Positions 1-7,671 of a DNA stretch of 64,000 nt are shown here, in pieces (position 1 is the stretch's first letter; each line of letters begins with the position of its first letter). Origin of the DNA: [Clostridium] citroniae WAL-17108. Its GTDB lineage: Bacteria > Bacillota > Clostridia > Lachnospirales > Lachnospiraceae. The stretch is taken from NCBI RefSeq assembly GCF_000233455.1, contig NZ_JH376430.1, positions 1-64,000 on the forward strand, read 5' to 3'. The notes below the pieces were generated by a model that saw only the letters and a list, made by a program, of their open reading frames with translations, was not told the origin of the DNA and ran no database searches. Position numbers and translations under genes: made by a program.

Positions 1-195
<195 letters not shown>

Positions 196-456
196 AGCTT
201 CGTTAGAAGCGGGCTGATTGACTCGGTCAATCAGATTCCTCTGTTTGATTCTTGGTCTTAGACTACTTAGCTTGGCTATAGTTATCTTTAACCTTCATTA
301 CTTGGTTTTGTTCCGAATTTTCTCAAATCCAAAGGTCTAAACCAGACCTTTTGTTTTTAGAATTTTCAGGGTTTGTGTATTATTCAGTCTTCAATTGTAA
401 AGGTACATGACACTTGGGCCGGACCAGATCTTATCTTGTCCCGTTCAAACGCCGAA
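196..456 (-). other. rrn leader / 16S upstream spacer
   Basis: This is the transcribed spacer between tRNA-Ser(GGA) and 16S rRNA. It contains an 8-bp hairpin at 214-234 and a 5-bp hairpin at 197-210 just before the 16S start, plausible processing structures, and an 8-bp stem at 331-351. I found no convincing -35/-10 pair inside it, so the 16S may be co-transcribed from the promoter ahead of the tRNA-Ser genes; that is inference. Confidence 0.5.
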
Positions 457-545
457 CGCAGAAGGAGGGATTTGAACCCTCGCGCCGCTACTAACGACCT
501 ACTCCCTTTCCAGGGGAGCCCCTTCAACCTCTTGGGTACTTCTGC
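457..545 (-). tRNA. tRNA-Ser (anticodon GGA)
   Basis: Class II tRNA of 89 nt on the minus strand. The 7-bp acceptor stem (GCAGAAG/CTTCTGC), the anticodon loop CTGGAAA reading GGA, a long variable arm and the T-loop GGTTCAAATCC are all visible. The discriminator base is G, as in other serine tRNAs. No CCA is encoded. It lies between tRNA-Ser(UGA) and 16S rRNA. Confidence 0.96.
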
Positions 546-610
546 TTGGTTGAATCTTGTTACTTATTATATTATATTCTCGCAGGCAAATCATACAAAT
601 CCGTCTGCAG

Positions 611-696
611 CGGAGAGAGTGGGATTCGAACCCACGCGCCCTTGCGGACAAACGGTTTTCAAGACCGCCTCGTTATGACCACTTCGATATCTCTCC
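611..696 (-). tRNA. tRNA-Ser (anticodon UGA)
   Basis: Class II tRNA of 86 nt on the minus strand with acceptor stem GGAGAGA/TCTCTCC, anticodon loop CTTGAAA reading TGA, a long variable arm and T-loop GGTTCGAATCC. Discriminator base G; CCA is not encoded. It is the first gene downstream of the strong promoter at 711-739 and is followed by tRNA-Ser(GGA). Confidence 0.96.
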
Positions 697-710
697 AAAC
701 GTGCTTTTCA

Positions 711-739
711 ATATTACAGGACTTTAGCAGTTTTGTCAA
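711..739 (-). promoter_or_regulatory. Sigma-A promoter of tRNA-Ser pair (and possibly rrn)
   Basis: On the minus strand a perfect -35 TTGACA (734-739) is separated by 17 bp from -10 TAATAT (711-716). Transcription would start about 7 nt downstream, close to the tRNA-Ser(UGA) 5' end. This is one of the best sigma-A matches in the window, as expected for stable RNA. Confidence 0.85.
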
Positions 740-852
740 GTGTTTTTTTGATTTTTCTCAAAAAACTTTTTTGTCAGTGTTTTTTGTCTTGCTGCTCTTC
801 AGCGGCAACTCGATTAGTCTATCACGTATTTCGACAGAAGTCAACACTTTTT

Positions 853-1596
853 TTATCTTTTTTTCTTTAATATTGCTTCCGCTATGAGCAGGTCTTCCGG
901 AGTGGTGATCTTTATGTTCTCATAACTGCCGTTTGTCATGTGTACCCTCACCCCCATCTGCGCCTCCACCACCATGGCATCATCTGTCACATGGGTGCAG
1001 TCCTCCCTTAACTGGCGTTCAAAGGCTTTGGTGATCAGGGGTACGGAAAATACCTGAGGGGTCTGGGCCTGCCAGATCAGGCTGCGGTTGGGACTGTCCA
1101 CCACAAAGCCCTTCTCATCCACTCGTTTGATGGTATCCTTTACAGGCATCCCCACCACACAGGCATCCCAGCGGCATACATCCTCATAAGCGCGTGCAAT
1201 GATATCCGTTGTCACAAAGGGACGTGCTCCATCATGTATGAATACATAGCCGTTTTTCCTGTCTGCCCATAGTCCCTCATCTTCCTTTTCATCCCGGTCC
1301 ATCACGGTGCAGAGCGCTTTCCACACACTTTCATATCGTTCGCTCCCCCCCGCCCCCACGGTGGAAACCTTACTCAGCTCATACGCAGGGATCATTTCCC
1401 TTGAACAGTATCCAACATGCTGCGCATCTGTCATCAGGATGATCTCATCAATCAAAGGGGAAGCCTGAAATGCCTCAAGGGCATGGACCACCACAGGCTT
1501 TCCCCCGATTTCCAGGTATTGCTTTGCGGTCTGTGTCTCCATTCTGGCGCCCTTTCCGGCTGCCAGCACCACAGCGGTACAATATTTCTTATTCAT
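853..1596 (-). CDS. ispD: 2-C-methyl-D-erythritol 4-phosphate cytidylyltransferase
   Basis: The enzyme joins CTP and MEP to give CDP-methylerythritol in the non-mevalonate isoprenoid pathway in the cytosol. The 247-aa product (family about 230-240 aa) shows the nucleotidyltransferase signature AAGKGARM at residues 12-19, the basic segment TAKQYLEIGGKPV after it, and DGARPF in mid-protein. It is last in a minus-strand operon, 5 nt after tsaD. An AGGAG sequence lies only 2 nt before the ATG, closer than usual. Assignment is by family motifs and length. Confidence 0.95.
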   Translation of the reverse strand: MNKKYCTAVVLAAGKGARMETQTAKQYLEIGGKPVVVHALEAFQASPLIDEIILMTDAQHVGYCSREMIPAYELSKVSTVGAGGSERYESVWKALCTVMDRDEKEDEGLWADRKNGYVFIHDGARPFVTTDIIARAYEDVCRWDACVVGMPVKDTIKRVDEKGFVVDSPNRSLIWQAQTPQVFSVPLITKAFERQLREDCTHVTDDAMVVEAQMGVRVHMTNGSYENIKITTPEDLLIAEAILKKKR

Positions 1597-1601
1597 ATCT
1601 C

Positions 1602-2636
1602 CTACCGTTCTCCAAGCTTAAGATTGGGAATCGCATTCAGATCCCAGCCTGAGACATTTCCCTTCAGATACTCATAATATGCAGCCACGCCGATCATGGC
1701 GGCATTATCCGTACAATAAATAGGGGACGGGTGATAGAACCGGATCCCTTCCCTTTCACATGCCTCTGCCATGGCGCTTCTCAAAGCGGTATTGGATGCA
1801 ACACCCCCGGCTATGGCTAATTTCTTGTAGCCGTATTCCCTGGCCGCCAGGATTCCCCTGCTTACCAGGGACTCCACCACGGAGTTCTGGAAAGAGGCTG
1901 CCAGATCAGGCACATATATCTCCTGCCCGGTCATGCGCATGTGATTAATGTGGTTCAACACAGCTGACTTAAGGCCGCTGAAACTGAAATCATAGGGCGC
2001 TCCCTCTACCTTTCCACGGGGAAACTCCATGGCATGGGGATTTCCCTCCCTAGCTGCCTTGTCCACCTTAGGGCCGCCGGGATATCCCAGCCCAACCGCC
2101 CTGGCCACCTTGTCAAAGGCTTCCCCGGCAGCATCATCCCTGGTACGTCCGATAATTTCAAATTCCCCGTAATCCTTTACAATCACAAGATGAGTATGGC
2201 CTCCGGATACGATCAGGCACACAAAGGGCGGTTCCAGGTCCTGATTCTCAATAAAATTGGCTGATACATGGCCTTCGATGTGGTGAACCCCGATCAAGGG
2301 CTTTCCGGCTGCGTATGCAATGGCCTTAGCCTCTGCCACCCCTACCAGCAATGCTCCCACCAGCCCGGGTCCATAGGTCACCCCAATGGCGGTCAGGTCC
2401 TCCAAAGTCACGCCTGTCTCTGCCAGGGCCCGCTGGATCACATAATTGATCGCCTTAATGTGCTCCCTGGAGGCGATCTCAGGGACCACTCCTCCATATA
2501 TGGTATGGGTGCTGATCTGGGATGAGATCACATTGGACAGCACGGTCCTTCCGTTTTTCACCACAGAAGCAGCCGTCTCATCACAGGAACTCTCAATTGC
2601 AAGTATTAATATATCTTCTAATGTATGATCCATCAT
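1602..2636 (-). CDS. tsaD: tRNA N6-adenosine threonylcarbamoyltransferase
   Basis: Catalytic subunit that transfers threonylcarbamoyl to A37 of ANN-decoding tRNAs (t6A), working with TsaB and TsaE, which are encoded nearby at 6485-7671. The 344-aa product has the N-terminal ESSCDET motif, the metal-binding HxxxH (His119-His123), the ASNH-fold segments VTYGPGLVGAL and SGGHTHL, and GGVASN near the C-terminus. The first of two consecutive ATGs is chosen because a GGAG lies about 8 nt upstream. It sits between rnz and ispD on the same strand. Confidence 0.96.
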   Translation of the reverse strand: MMDHTLEDILILAIESSCDETAASVVKNGRTVLSNVISSQISTHTIYGGVVPEIASREHIKAINYVIQRALAETGVTLEDLTAIGVTYGPGLVGALLVGVAEAKAIAYAAGKPLIGVHHIEGHVSANFIENQDLEPPFVCLIVSGGHTHLVIVKDYGEFEIIGRTRDDAAGEAFDKVARAVGLGYPGGPKVDKAAREGNPHAMEFPRGKVEGAPYDFSFSGLKSAVLNHINHMRMTGQEIYVPDLAASFQNSVVESLVSRGILAAREYGYKKLAIAGGVASNTALRSAMAEACEREGIRFYHPSPIYCTDNAAMIGVAAYYEYLKGNVSGWDLNAIPNLKLGER

Positions 2637-2660
2637 TTTTCCATCTCCACTAATAGGACA

Positions 2661-3572
2661 TTATTCTTCATCAAACTCCAGTTCGGCGGTCCAGCCATCC
2701 CTGGCCGCTTTGGCACGGGGGAAAATGCTTCTCACCTCATCCATATACTCCTCCGGCTTGATCAGGGACGGGCTGTAATGGGTGAGCCACATCTGCTTTG
2801 GCTGTGCCTCTTTGGCCAGGGCCGCGGCCTCATAAAATGTCATATGCTTGTTTTCCTTTGCCTTGACCGCCTTTTCCTTTTCACCGTACATTCCCTCGCA
2901 TATAAAAAGATCTGCCATGGAAGCATACTCGGCGATCACCGGCACCGGTCTGGTGTCTGTACAGTAGGTAACCTTAAGCCCCCTGCGTTCTTCTCCCAGA
3001 ACCATATCCGGGGTCAAAAGCCGCCCCTCATACTCGATCTCCTCGCCCTTTTGCAGCCGGTTCCAGAATTTCTGGGGAATGTCCTGGGCTCTGGCCCGCT
3101 CCACATCAAAACGTCCTTTTCTCGGTATGGTAATGGAATAGCCGTAGCAGATCACATTGTGGTTGACCCGGTAGGCATCTATCACATAAGGGCCCATTTC
3201 CATGCGTTCCCTGTTCTCGGTAAGTTCTATGAACTGCAATGGAAAAGGCAGTTCCGGGGCTATGGTCCTGAGAGCCGTCACCACCCGCTCAAGGCCCTTG
3301 GGCCCGATCATGGTCAGGGGTTCCCTGCGCTCAGCATTGCCCATGGTAAGAAGCAGGCCCGGCAGGCCGCTGATATGGTCCGCATGATAATGGGTAAAAC
3401 AGATTATGTCAATGGGTTTCGGGCTCCATCCCTTCTCCTTTAGTGCGATCTGGGTTCCCTCACCGCAGTCTATGAGCAGATTGCTTCCCCCGCATCTGGC
3501 CATCATGGAGGTAAGCCATCTGTATGGAAGAGGCATCATGCCTCCGGTTCCTAATAAACAAATATCTAACAT
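2661..3572 (-). CDS. rnz: Ribonuclease Z (tRNA 3'-processing endonuclease)
   Basis: Metallo-beta-lactamase-fold endonuclease that trims tRNA 3' trailers; relevant here because the tRNA-Ser genes lack encoded CCA. The 303-aa protein carries the zinc motif HxHxDH (residues 61-66), upstream DCGEGTQ, and later histidine and aspartate ligands around CTDTRP and LTHYSPS. Length fits the bacterial short form. The start has AGGA about 7 nt upstream. It is first in the rnz-tsaD-ispD run; I did not find a well-spaced promoter upstream. Confidence 0.93.
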   Translation of the reverse strand: MLDICLLGTGGMMPLPYRWLTSMMARCGGSNLLIDCGEGTQIALKEKGWSPKPIDIICFTHYHADHISGLPGLLLTMGNAERREPLTMIGPKGLERVVTALRTIAPELPFPLQFIELTENRERMEMGPYVIDAYRVNHNVICYGYSITIPRKGRFDVERARAQDIPQKFWNRLQKGEEIEYEGRLLTPDMVLGEERRGLKVTYCTDTRPVPVIAEYASMADLFICEGMYGEKEKAVKAKENKHMTFYEAAALAKEAQPKQMWLTHYSPSLIKPEEYMDEVRSIFPRAKAARDGWTAELEFDEE

Positions 3573-3711
3573 ATTATTTCCTCATTTTTCTTGGAGCGTG
3601 TATGAAAATCCATTTTTGGAACGCTCTGATACGTATTAACTCAGGAAATCATATCACATTTTATTAGGAATAATCAAGTAGGGCTGAAAAAGTTATGGAA
3701 GATAGGAAATA

Positions 3712-3755
3712 AAAAAGTCCAGAGGACCCGGGATTAAACCTCCGGACCTCTGGAT
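3712..3755 (-). terminator. Intrinsic terminator of the VWA lipoprotein gene
   Basis: On the minus strand a GC-rich stem-loop (3721-3755, CCAGAGGTCC paired with the complementary arm) is followed by a run of six T (3712-3718), just past the stop codon at 3772. Confidence 0.85.
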
Positions 3756-3771
3756 CCTATGATATGATTCC

Positions 3772-5457
3772 CTACCGGGATTGATCGGCTGCAGCTGCAA
3801 CTCGTTTTACCAGATATAAAAATTCATTGCTGTAGTCATCTTCTTTTATACGTTTTAGATCCTGGAGCCTGCTGATCACAGATGCGTAAGAGGCATTGGA
3901 TGCATATTCCGATGATTTCAAAAGAAGACCTGTTTCAGCCACACAGGAGGCAAACACCATATCCTCCGGCATCTGGGTGTGGAAGCTGTCATCCTTTACC
4001 GGATATTCCAACAGGTCGCTCCTGTCCTGGTCCGGCTGTTTGTAGCGGATCTTTATGGTGAGCCACTCATCGTCATAGGCAGGCGGCGTATCCGTGTCCG
4101 GCGCCTGGGATGTCTCCTTGGGCCGCGTCTGGTATTTGAGGCTGGTTTCCGGAATCAGTTCCCTGGAGTCAGCGGGGATCAGTTCATACAGAACCGTTAC
4201 CCTGTGTCCTGCCCCGATCTCTCCTCCGTCCTTGGTGTCATCCTCAAAGTCTTGGTCTGCCATCACCCGGTTCTCATAGCCGATCAGACGGTATCCTTTA
4301 ATCCTGGCGGGATTGAATTCCACCTGGAACTTCACGTCTTTGGCAACCGTAAAAAGGGTGCCGCCCATTTCCTCCACCAAAACCTTTCTGGCCTCCGCAA
4401 TACTGTCCACATAGGAGTATTGTCCGTTGCCGTTATCTGCCATGGCTTCCATCTTGTTGTCTTTTAAATTGCCTGTTCCAAATCCCAGAACTGACAGGAA
4501 TACACCTCTGTCCTTTTGGTCCTTGATCAGCCGTGTCAGGCCGCCCTCGCTTGTGATCCCCACATTTAAGTCTCCGTCAGTGGCAAGGATAACCCGGTTG
4601 TTGCCGCCTTCAATATAATGCTTTTCCGCCAGCTGGTAAGCTGTCTCTATGCCCCTGGAACCGTGGGTGCTGCCTCCGGCCGAGAGATTCTCAATGGCTG
4701 TCATGATGGATAACCTGTCTTCACCGGCAGCGCCGTCCAAAACGATCCTGTCATCGGAGGCATAGGTCACTATGGAAATGGTATCGTCACTTTTCAGATA
4801 TTCCGTCATCATCAGGAATGCCCGTTTTACAAGATCCAGCTTGTCAGGCGCCTCCATGGACCCGGATACATCCAGCAAAAAAACCAGGTTGGACTTTGGC
4901 ATGGTGCCTTCATCTAACTTCTCAGCCTGAAGGCCGATCTGAAGCAGATCATGCTTGTCATTCCAAGGGCACTGGGCCAGCCTGGCGGTAACTGAAAACG
5001 GCTCCCCTTCCTTGGGTTTTGGATAGTCATAGTAAAAATAGTTAAGCATTTCTTCGATCCGCACCGCGTCCTCAGGCACCCGGTCGCCATCCAGGATCAT
5101 CCTGCGGATGTTGGCGTAGGATGCAGTATCCACATCCGCCCCAAAGGTGGATAGCGGCGCATCGGCCACGGACATAAAGGGATTCTCCAGATAATACCGG
5201 TATTCCTCCGTGTTGTGTACCGGCCGGCGGCTGTCCTCCCCGATTTTTTGTCCCGGGGCCGGGAAACCGCTGTCCCTGCCGGCGGCAGCCCAGGTTTCCG
5301 CTGCTTCTGCCGTATCATAGGCAGGCGAAACCGTTGTGGCGGAAAGGGCTGCCGTGGCCGCTGCTTCCTTCTGTCCTCCTGCGGCACACCCGCCCAAGAG
5401 ACCTGCGGCCGCAAAAACTGCCATAAGCAGGCAGATCCATCCGGCTCCTTTTTTCAT
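3772..5457 (-). CDS. VWA-domain lipoprotein (YfbK-like)
   Basis: Predicted surface lipoprotein of about 561 aa. A signal peptide ends in a lipobox LGGC with Cys near residue 24, followed by a low-complexity Ala-rich stretch. Next comes the VWA N-terminal domain (around FMSVADAPLSTFGADVD, about residue 95-150), then a VWA domain with the MIDAS motif DVSGS (about 196-200) and TDGDLN, then a C-terminal domain typical of YfbK-type proteins (DUF3520 family). The metal site looks intact, so it should bind a divalent ion and a protein partner; the partner is unknown. The second ATG is used because GGAGGAG sits 6 nt before it. It is monocistronic with its own terminator. Confidence 0.85.
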   Translation of the reverse strand: MKKGAGWICLLMAVFAAAGLLGGCAAGGQKEAAATAALSATTVSPAYDTAEAAETWAAAGRDSGFPAPGQKIGEDSRRPVHNTEEYRYYLENPFMSVADAPLSTFGADVDTASYANIRRMILDGDRVPEDAVRIEEMLNYFYYDYPKPKEGEPFSVTARLAQCPWNDKHDLLQIGLQAEKLDEGTMPKSNLVFLLDVSGSMEAPDKLDLVKRAFLMMTEYLKSDDTISIVTYASDDRIVLDGAAGEDRLSIMTAIENLSAGGSTHGSRGIETAYQLAEKHYIEGGNNRVILATDGDLNVGITSEGGLTRLIKDQKDRGVFLSVLGFGTGNLKDNKMEAMADNGNGQYSYVDSIAEARKVLVEEMGGTLFTVAKDVKFQVEFNPARIKGYRLIGYENRVMADQDFEDDTKDGGEIGAGHRVTVLYELIPADSRELIPETSLKYQTRPKETSQAPDTDTPPAYDDEWLTIKIRYKQPDQDRSDLLEYPVKDDSFHTQMPEDMVFASCVAETGLLLKSSEYASNASYASVISRLQDLKRIKEDDYSNEFLYLVKRVAAAADQSR

Positions 5458-5511
5458 AATCATCTCCTCCTTTGTGCTGCCCTGCCGGCAGCATTTTCCT
5501 GTTGTGATCCC

Positions 5512-5540
5512 AACATATCAAAAAAGGAGGAGTGTTGCAA
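5512..5540 (-). promoter_or_regulatory. Probable promoter of the VWA lipoprotein gene
   Basis: Minus-strand -35-like TTGCAA (5535-5540) and -10-like TATGTT (5512-5517) are separated by exactly 17 bp, about 50 nt ahead of the gene. The match is moderate. Confidence 0.5.
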
Positions 5541-5598
5541 TAGGCTTAATAAAAGCATAAAGAAAGCCTAAGATTTCGTACTTAATCCTTACAAAAAC

Positions 5599-5841
5599 TT
5601 ATAGTAATTCCAGTTGCTCTTCTGTTTCCACCGGAAGTTTAAATCCGGATATCATTTCATCATAACAGTCTTCACACAAATCAAAATGATGGATCTGTCC
5701 ATCTTTTTCAGAAAAATAATCCCATGCATGGTCAATACCAATGGAGCCTTCCCGGATGATCCCGTGCTCCACGACCAGCTTCTTTCCGCAGCAGTTGCAA
5801 AGGACTGCCTCCAGCTGCCCGTTTCTATTGTACCTCTTCAT
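5599..5841 (-). CDS. Small hypothetical protein with two Cys pairs (probable zinc binding)
   Basis: An 80-aa acidic protein that I cannot name. It has CxxC at residues 15-18 and 56-59, with the histidines His38, His51 and His52 between them. This arrangement suggests one structural zinc site of the zinc-ribbon kind. The start has a GAGGG Shine-Dalgarno-like sequence a few nt upstream. It stands alone between the VWA lipoprotein gene and rimI. Function unknown. Confidence 0.75.
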   Translation of the reverse strand: MKRYNRNGQLEAVLCNCCGKKLVVEHGIIREGSIGIDHAWDYFSEKDGQIHHFDLCEDCYDEMISGFKLPVETEEQLELL

Positions 5842-5947
5842 ATGAACCCTCGCCTTTCTCTTTCATCGTGTCCTTTCATCCATCCCCTTAAATCTTTACC
5901 TAACCAGCTGCCGCGGCCTATAAAGCCATGTGCTTGCTGCCTTAAAG

Positions 5948-5980
5948 AAAAAAATGAAGAGGAATGTCCGATTCCCCTTC
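5948..5980 (-). terminator. Intrinsic terminator after rimI
   Basis: On the minus strand a 10-bp stem with one internal mismatch (5956-5980, GAAGGGGAAT with its partner) is followed by a T run (5948-5954). It closes the tex-tsaE-tsaB-rimI operon. Confidence 0.85.
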
Positions 5981-6021
5981 ATTATATACACAAAATATTC
6001 ATATTTTAAGTGGAAATTGTT

Positions 6022-6471
6022 TCAAATTTCCCGATTCCACATGATGACCGCATCCTCCTGAGGGCTGTGGTAGTACCCCTTGCGCACGGCCTCCTGCCGG
6101 AAACCGTAGGATTCATAAAGCTTTCTGGCTCCCTCATTGCTCTCCCGTACCTCCAGGGCAATGGCCCGTACGCCTCTGGTTTTGGAAAATGAAACCATGG
6201 CATCCATGAGTTTCCTCGCGATCCCCTGCCTGCGGTAATTGGGATAAACGGCGATCCGCTGGATTTCTCCCTCGTCCGCCAGAACCCTGATAATGGAGTA
6301 TCCCAAAATCCGGTCATGATCCTGATACACAAAATAAGTGTCCAGCCTGCTGTCCAGACCGGAACGGATCAGGTTTTCAGACCAATACTCTGAAAAACAC
6401 ACCCGCTCCAGGCGTGCCACCTCCTCGATGTCCTTCCCAATCATGGGGCGTACCCCTGTAATCAATTCCAT
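6022..6471 (-). CDS. rimI: Ribosomal protein S18 alanine N-acetyltransferase
   Basis: GNAT-family acetyltransferase of 149 aa that acetylates the N-terminus of ribosomal protein S18 in characterised members. The acetyl-CoA-binding signature RRQGIA lies in mid-protein and the C-terminal half has ALEVRESNEGARKLYESYGF, typical of RimI. It is last in the operon, 13 nt after tsaB; the tsaE-tsaB-rimI order is common in Firmicutes and supports the name. Other GNAT substrates cannot be excluded by sequence. Confidence 0.92.
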   Translation of the reverse strand: MELITGVRPMIGKDIEEVARLERVCFSEYWSENLIRSGLDSRLDTYFVYQDHDRILGYSIIRVLADEGEIQRIAVYPNYRRQGIARKLMDAMVSFSKTRGVRAIALEVRESNEGARKLYESYGFRQEAVRKGYYHSPQEDAVIMWNREI

Positions 6472-6484
6472 GCTTCCACTCCCA

Positions 6485-7240
6485 TTAATAATCTCCGGGC
6501 AGCTTTTTGGCCGCTCCCTGCTCAGAAGCCTCTGCCTCCCTCTGGCGCTCTGCCTGGGGTTTTCTCAGATATTCCGGTGTAAATTCCTCCGGACTTACCA
6601 CATGTGCGCCCTTATACGCAGGATCTTCCCCAAGGGCCCCCATCCCCAACGCAGCCACGCAGGCCGCTCTCTGGCGGTTCATCTGAGGCGGCGCAAATAC
6701 ATAGGGTACCTGCATCTCCTCCTCAATGATTTTCTGATACACAGGTACTCCGTCACCCAGGAATATAACCTTCTCACCCTTCCGGTTTAAAAGCCGGGCC
6801 AGCTCCCTCATATCCATGGGACACTGTTCCATCAGCACCTCCAGGCCATCCTCCGTCCGGTACAGCCCGGTGTACACCTGGCTTCTCTTGGCATCCATAA
6901 TAGGGCACACAAGGCCGGCTGCCCCCCACATATTATATGCCATGGCGTCTACAGTGGGAACATGGATCAAAGGCTTTTTAAGGGCCAGTCCCAATCCCTT
7001 CGCCGTGGCCGCCCCGATGCGCAGACCTGTGAAGGAACCCGGACCGCCTGCCACTGCAATGGCATCCAGGGTGCCCAGGTCCAGGTCCAGAAGCTTTACG
7101 ATCTCATCCAGCATGGGAAGCAAGGTCTGGGAATGGGTCTTTTTAAAATCCACGGTATATTCAGCTGTTAAAATGTCATCGGTCACCAGAGCAACACTGG
7201 CCACCAAAGATGAACTCTCAATGCCTAAAACTCTCATCAA
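6485..7240 (-). CDS. tsaB: tRNA threonylcarbamoyladenosine biosynthesis protein TsaB
   Basis: TsaB is the non-catalytic partner of TsaD in t6A formation. The 251-aa product has the ASNH-fold N-terminus (LGIESSSLVASVAL) and the hallmark GGPGSFTGLRIG. Its start overlaps the tsaE stop by 4 nt (ATGA), indicating translational coupling. The C-terminal tail is charged and Lys/Glu/Arg-rich. Confidence 0.95.
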   Translation of the reverse strand: MMRVLGIESSSLVASVALVTDDILTAEYTVDFKKTHSQTLLPMLDEIVKLLDLDLGTLDAIAVAGGPGSFTGLRIGAATAKGLGLALKKPLIHVPTVDAMAYNMWGAAGLVCPIMDAKRSQVYTGLYRTEDGLEVLMEQCPMDMRELARLLNRKGEKVIFLGDGVPVYQKIIEEEMQVPYVFAPPQMNRQRAACVAALGMGALGEDPAYKGAHVVSPEEFTPEYLRKPQAERQREAEASEQGAAKKLPGDY

Positions 7241-7671
7241 TTTTCCTCCACCAGAATACGTCTGTAATCAAAACCCTTTTCCAGATCCTTCTCAATGGTC
7301 ACCTGGGTTACATGATCGGGCAGTATGTCCCGGATCAGGCCGGACCACTCAATCAGGCAGACTCCCTCCCCAAAAAAGCAGTCCTCATATCCGATCTCAT
7401 CCATCTCACTGATATCCCCGATGCGGTATACATCAAAATGATACAGTGGAAGCCGGCCCTCATCATATTGCTGGACAATGGTAAACGTGGGGCTGTTCAC
7501 CGGCTCATCAATTCCAAGGCCCTGTGCAAAGCCCTGAGTAAATACAGTCTTCCCCACTCCCAGGTCGCCGTTTAAGCAGACAATCTGGCCCGGTACGGCC
7601 TCCTGCCCCATTTTCCTCCCCAGTTCATATGTGTCCTCCGGTTTCCATGTCTCATACACCATCATTGTCAA
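7237..7671 (-). CDS. tsaE: tRNA threonylcarbamoyladenosine biosynthesis ATPase TsaE
   Basis: P-loop ATPase that drives turnover of the TsaBD complex. The 144-aa protein has Walker A GDLGVGKT at residues 35-42 and the family motif SPTFTIV followed by YHFDVYRI. Its start overlaps the tex stop by 4 nt (ATGA) and its stop overlaps tsaB, so the three are translationally coupled. Confidence 0.95.
   Translation of the reverse strand: MTMMVYETWKPEDTYELGRKMGQEAVPGQIVCLNGDLGVGKTVFTQGFAQGLGIDEPVNSPTFTIVQQYDEGRLPLYHFDVYRIGDISEMDEIGYEDCFFGEGVCLIEWSGLIRDILPDHVTQVTIEKDLEKGFDYRRILVEEN

Noticed and set aside
331..360. Hairpin AAAGGTCT/AGACCTTT followed on the plus strand by TTTTGTTTTT
   Set aside because: It looks like a plus-strand terminator, but no plus-strand gene ends there; it lies in the minus-strand rrn leader and is treated as leader structure.
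373..887. Open reading frames of about 100 codons across the tRNA-Ser region on the plus strand
   Set aside because: They run antisense through two clear tRNA genes and match no protein family; they are chance frames.
3648..3679. TATGAT and TTGATT as an rnz promoter
   Set aside because: Spacing counted from coordinates is 20 bp, too long for sigma-A, and no activator dyad is present.
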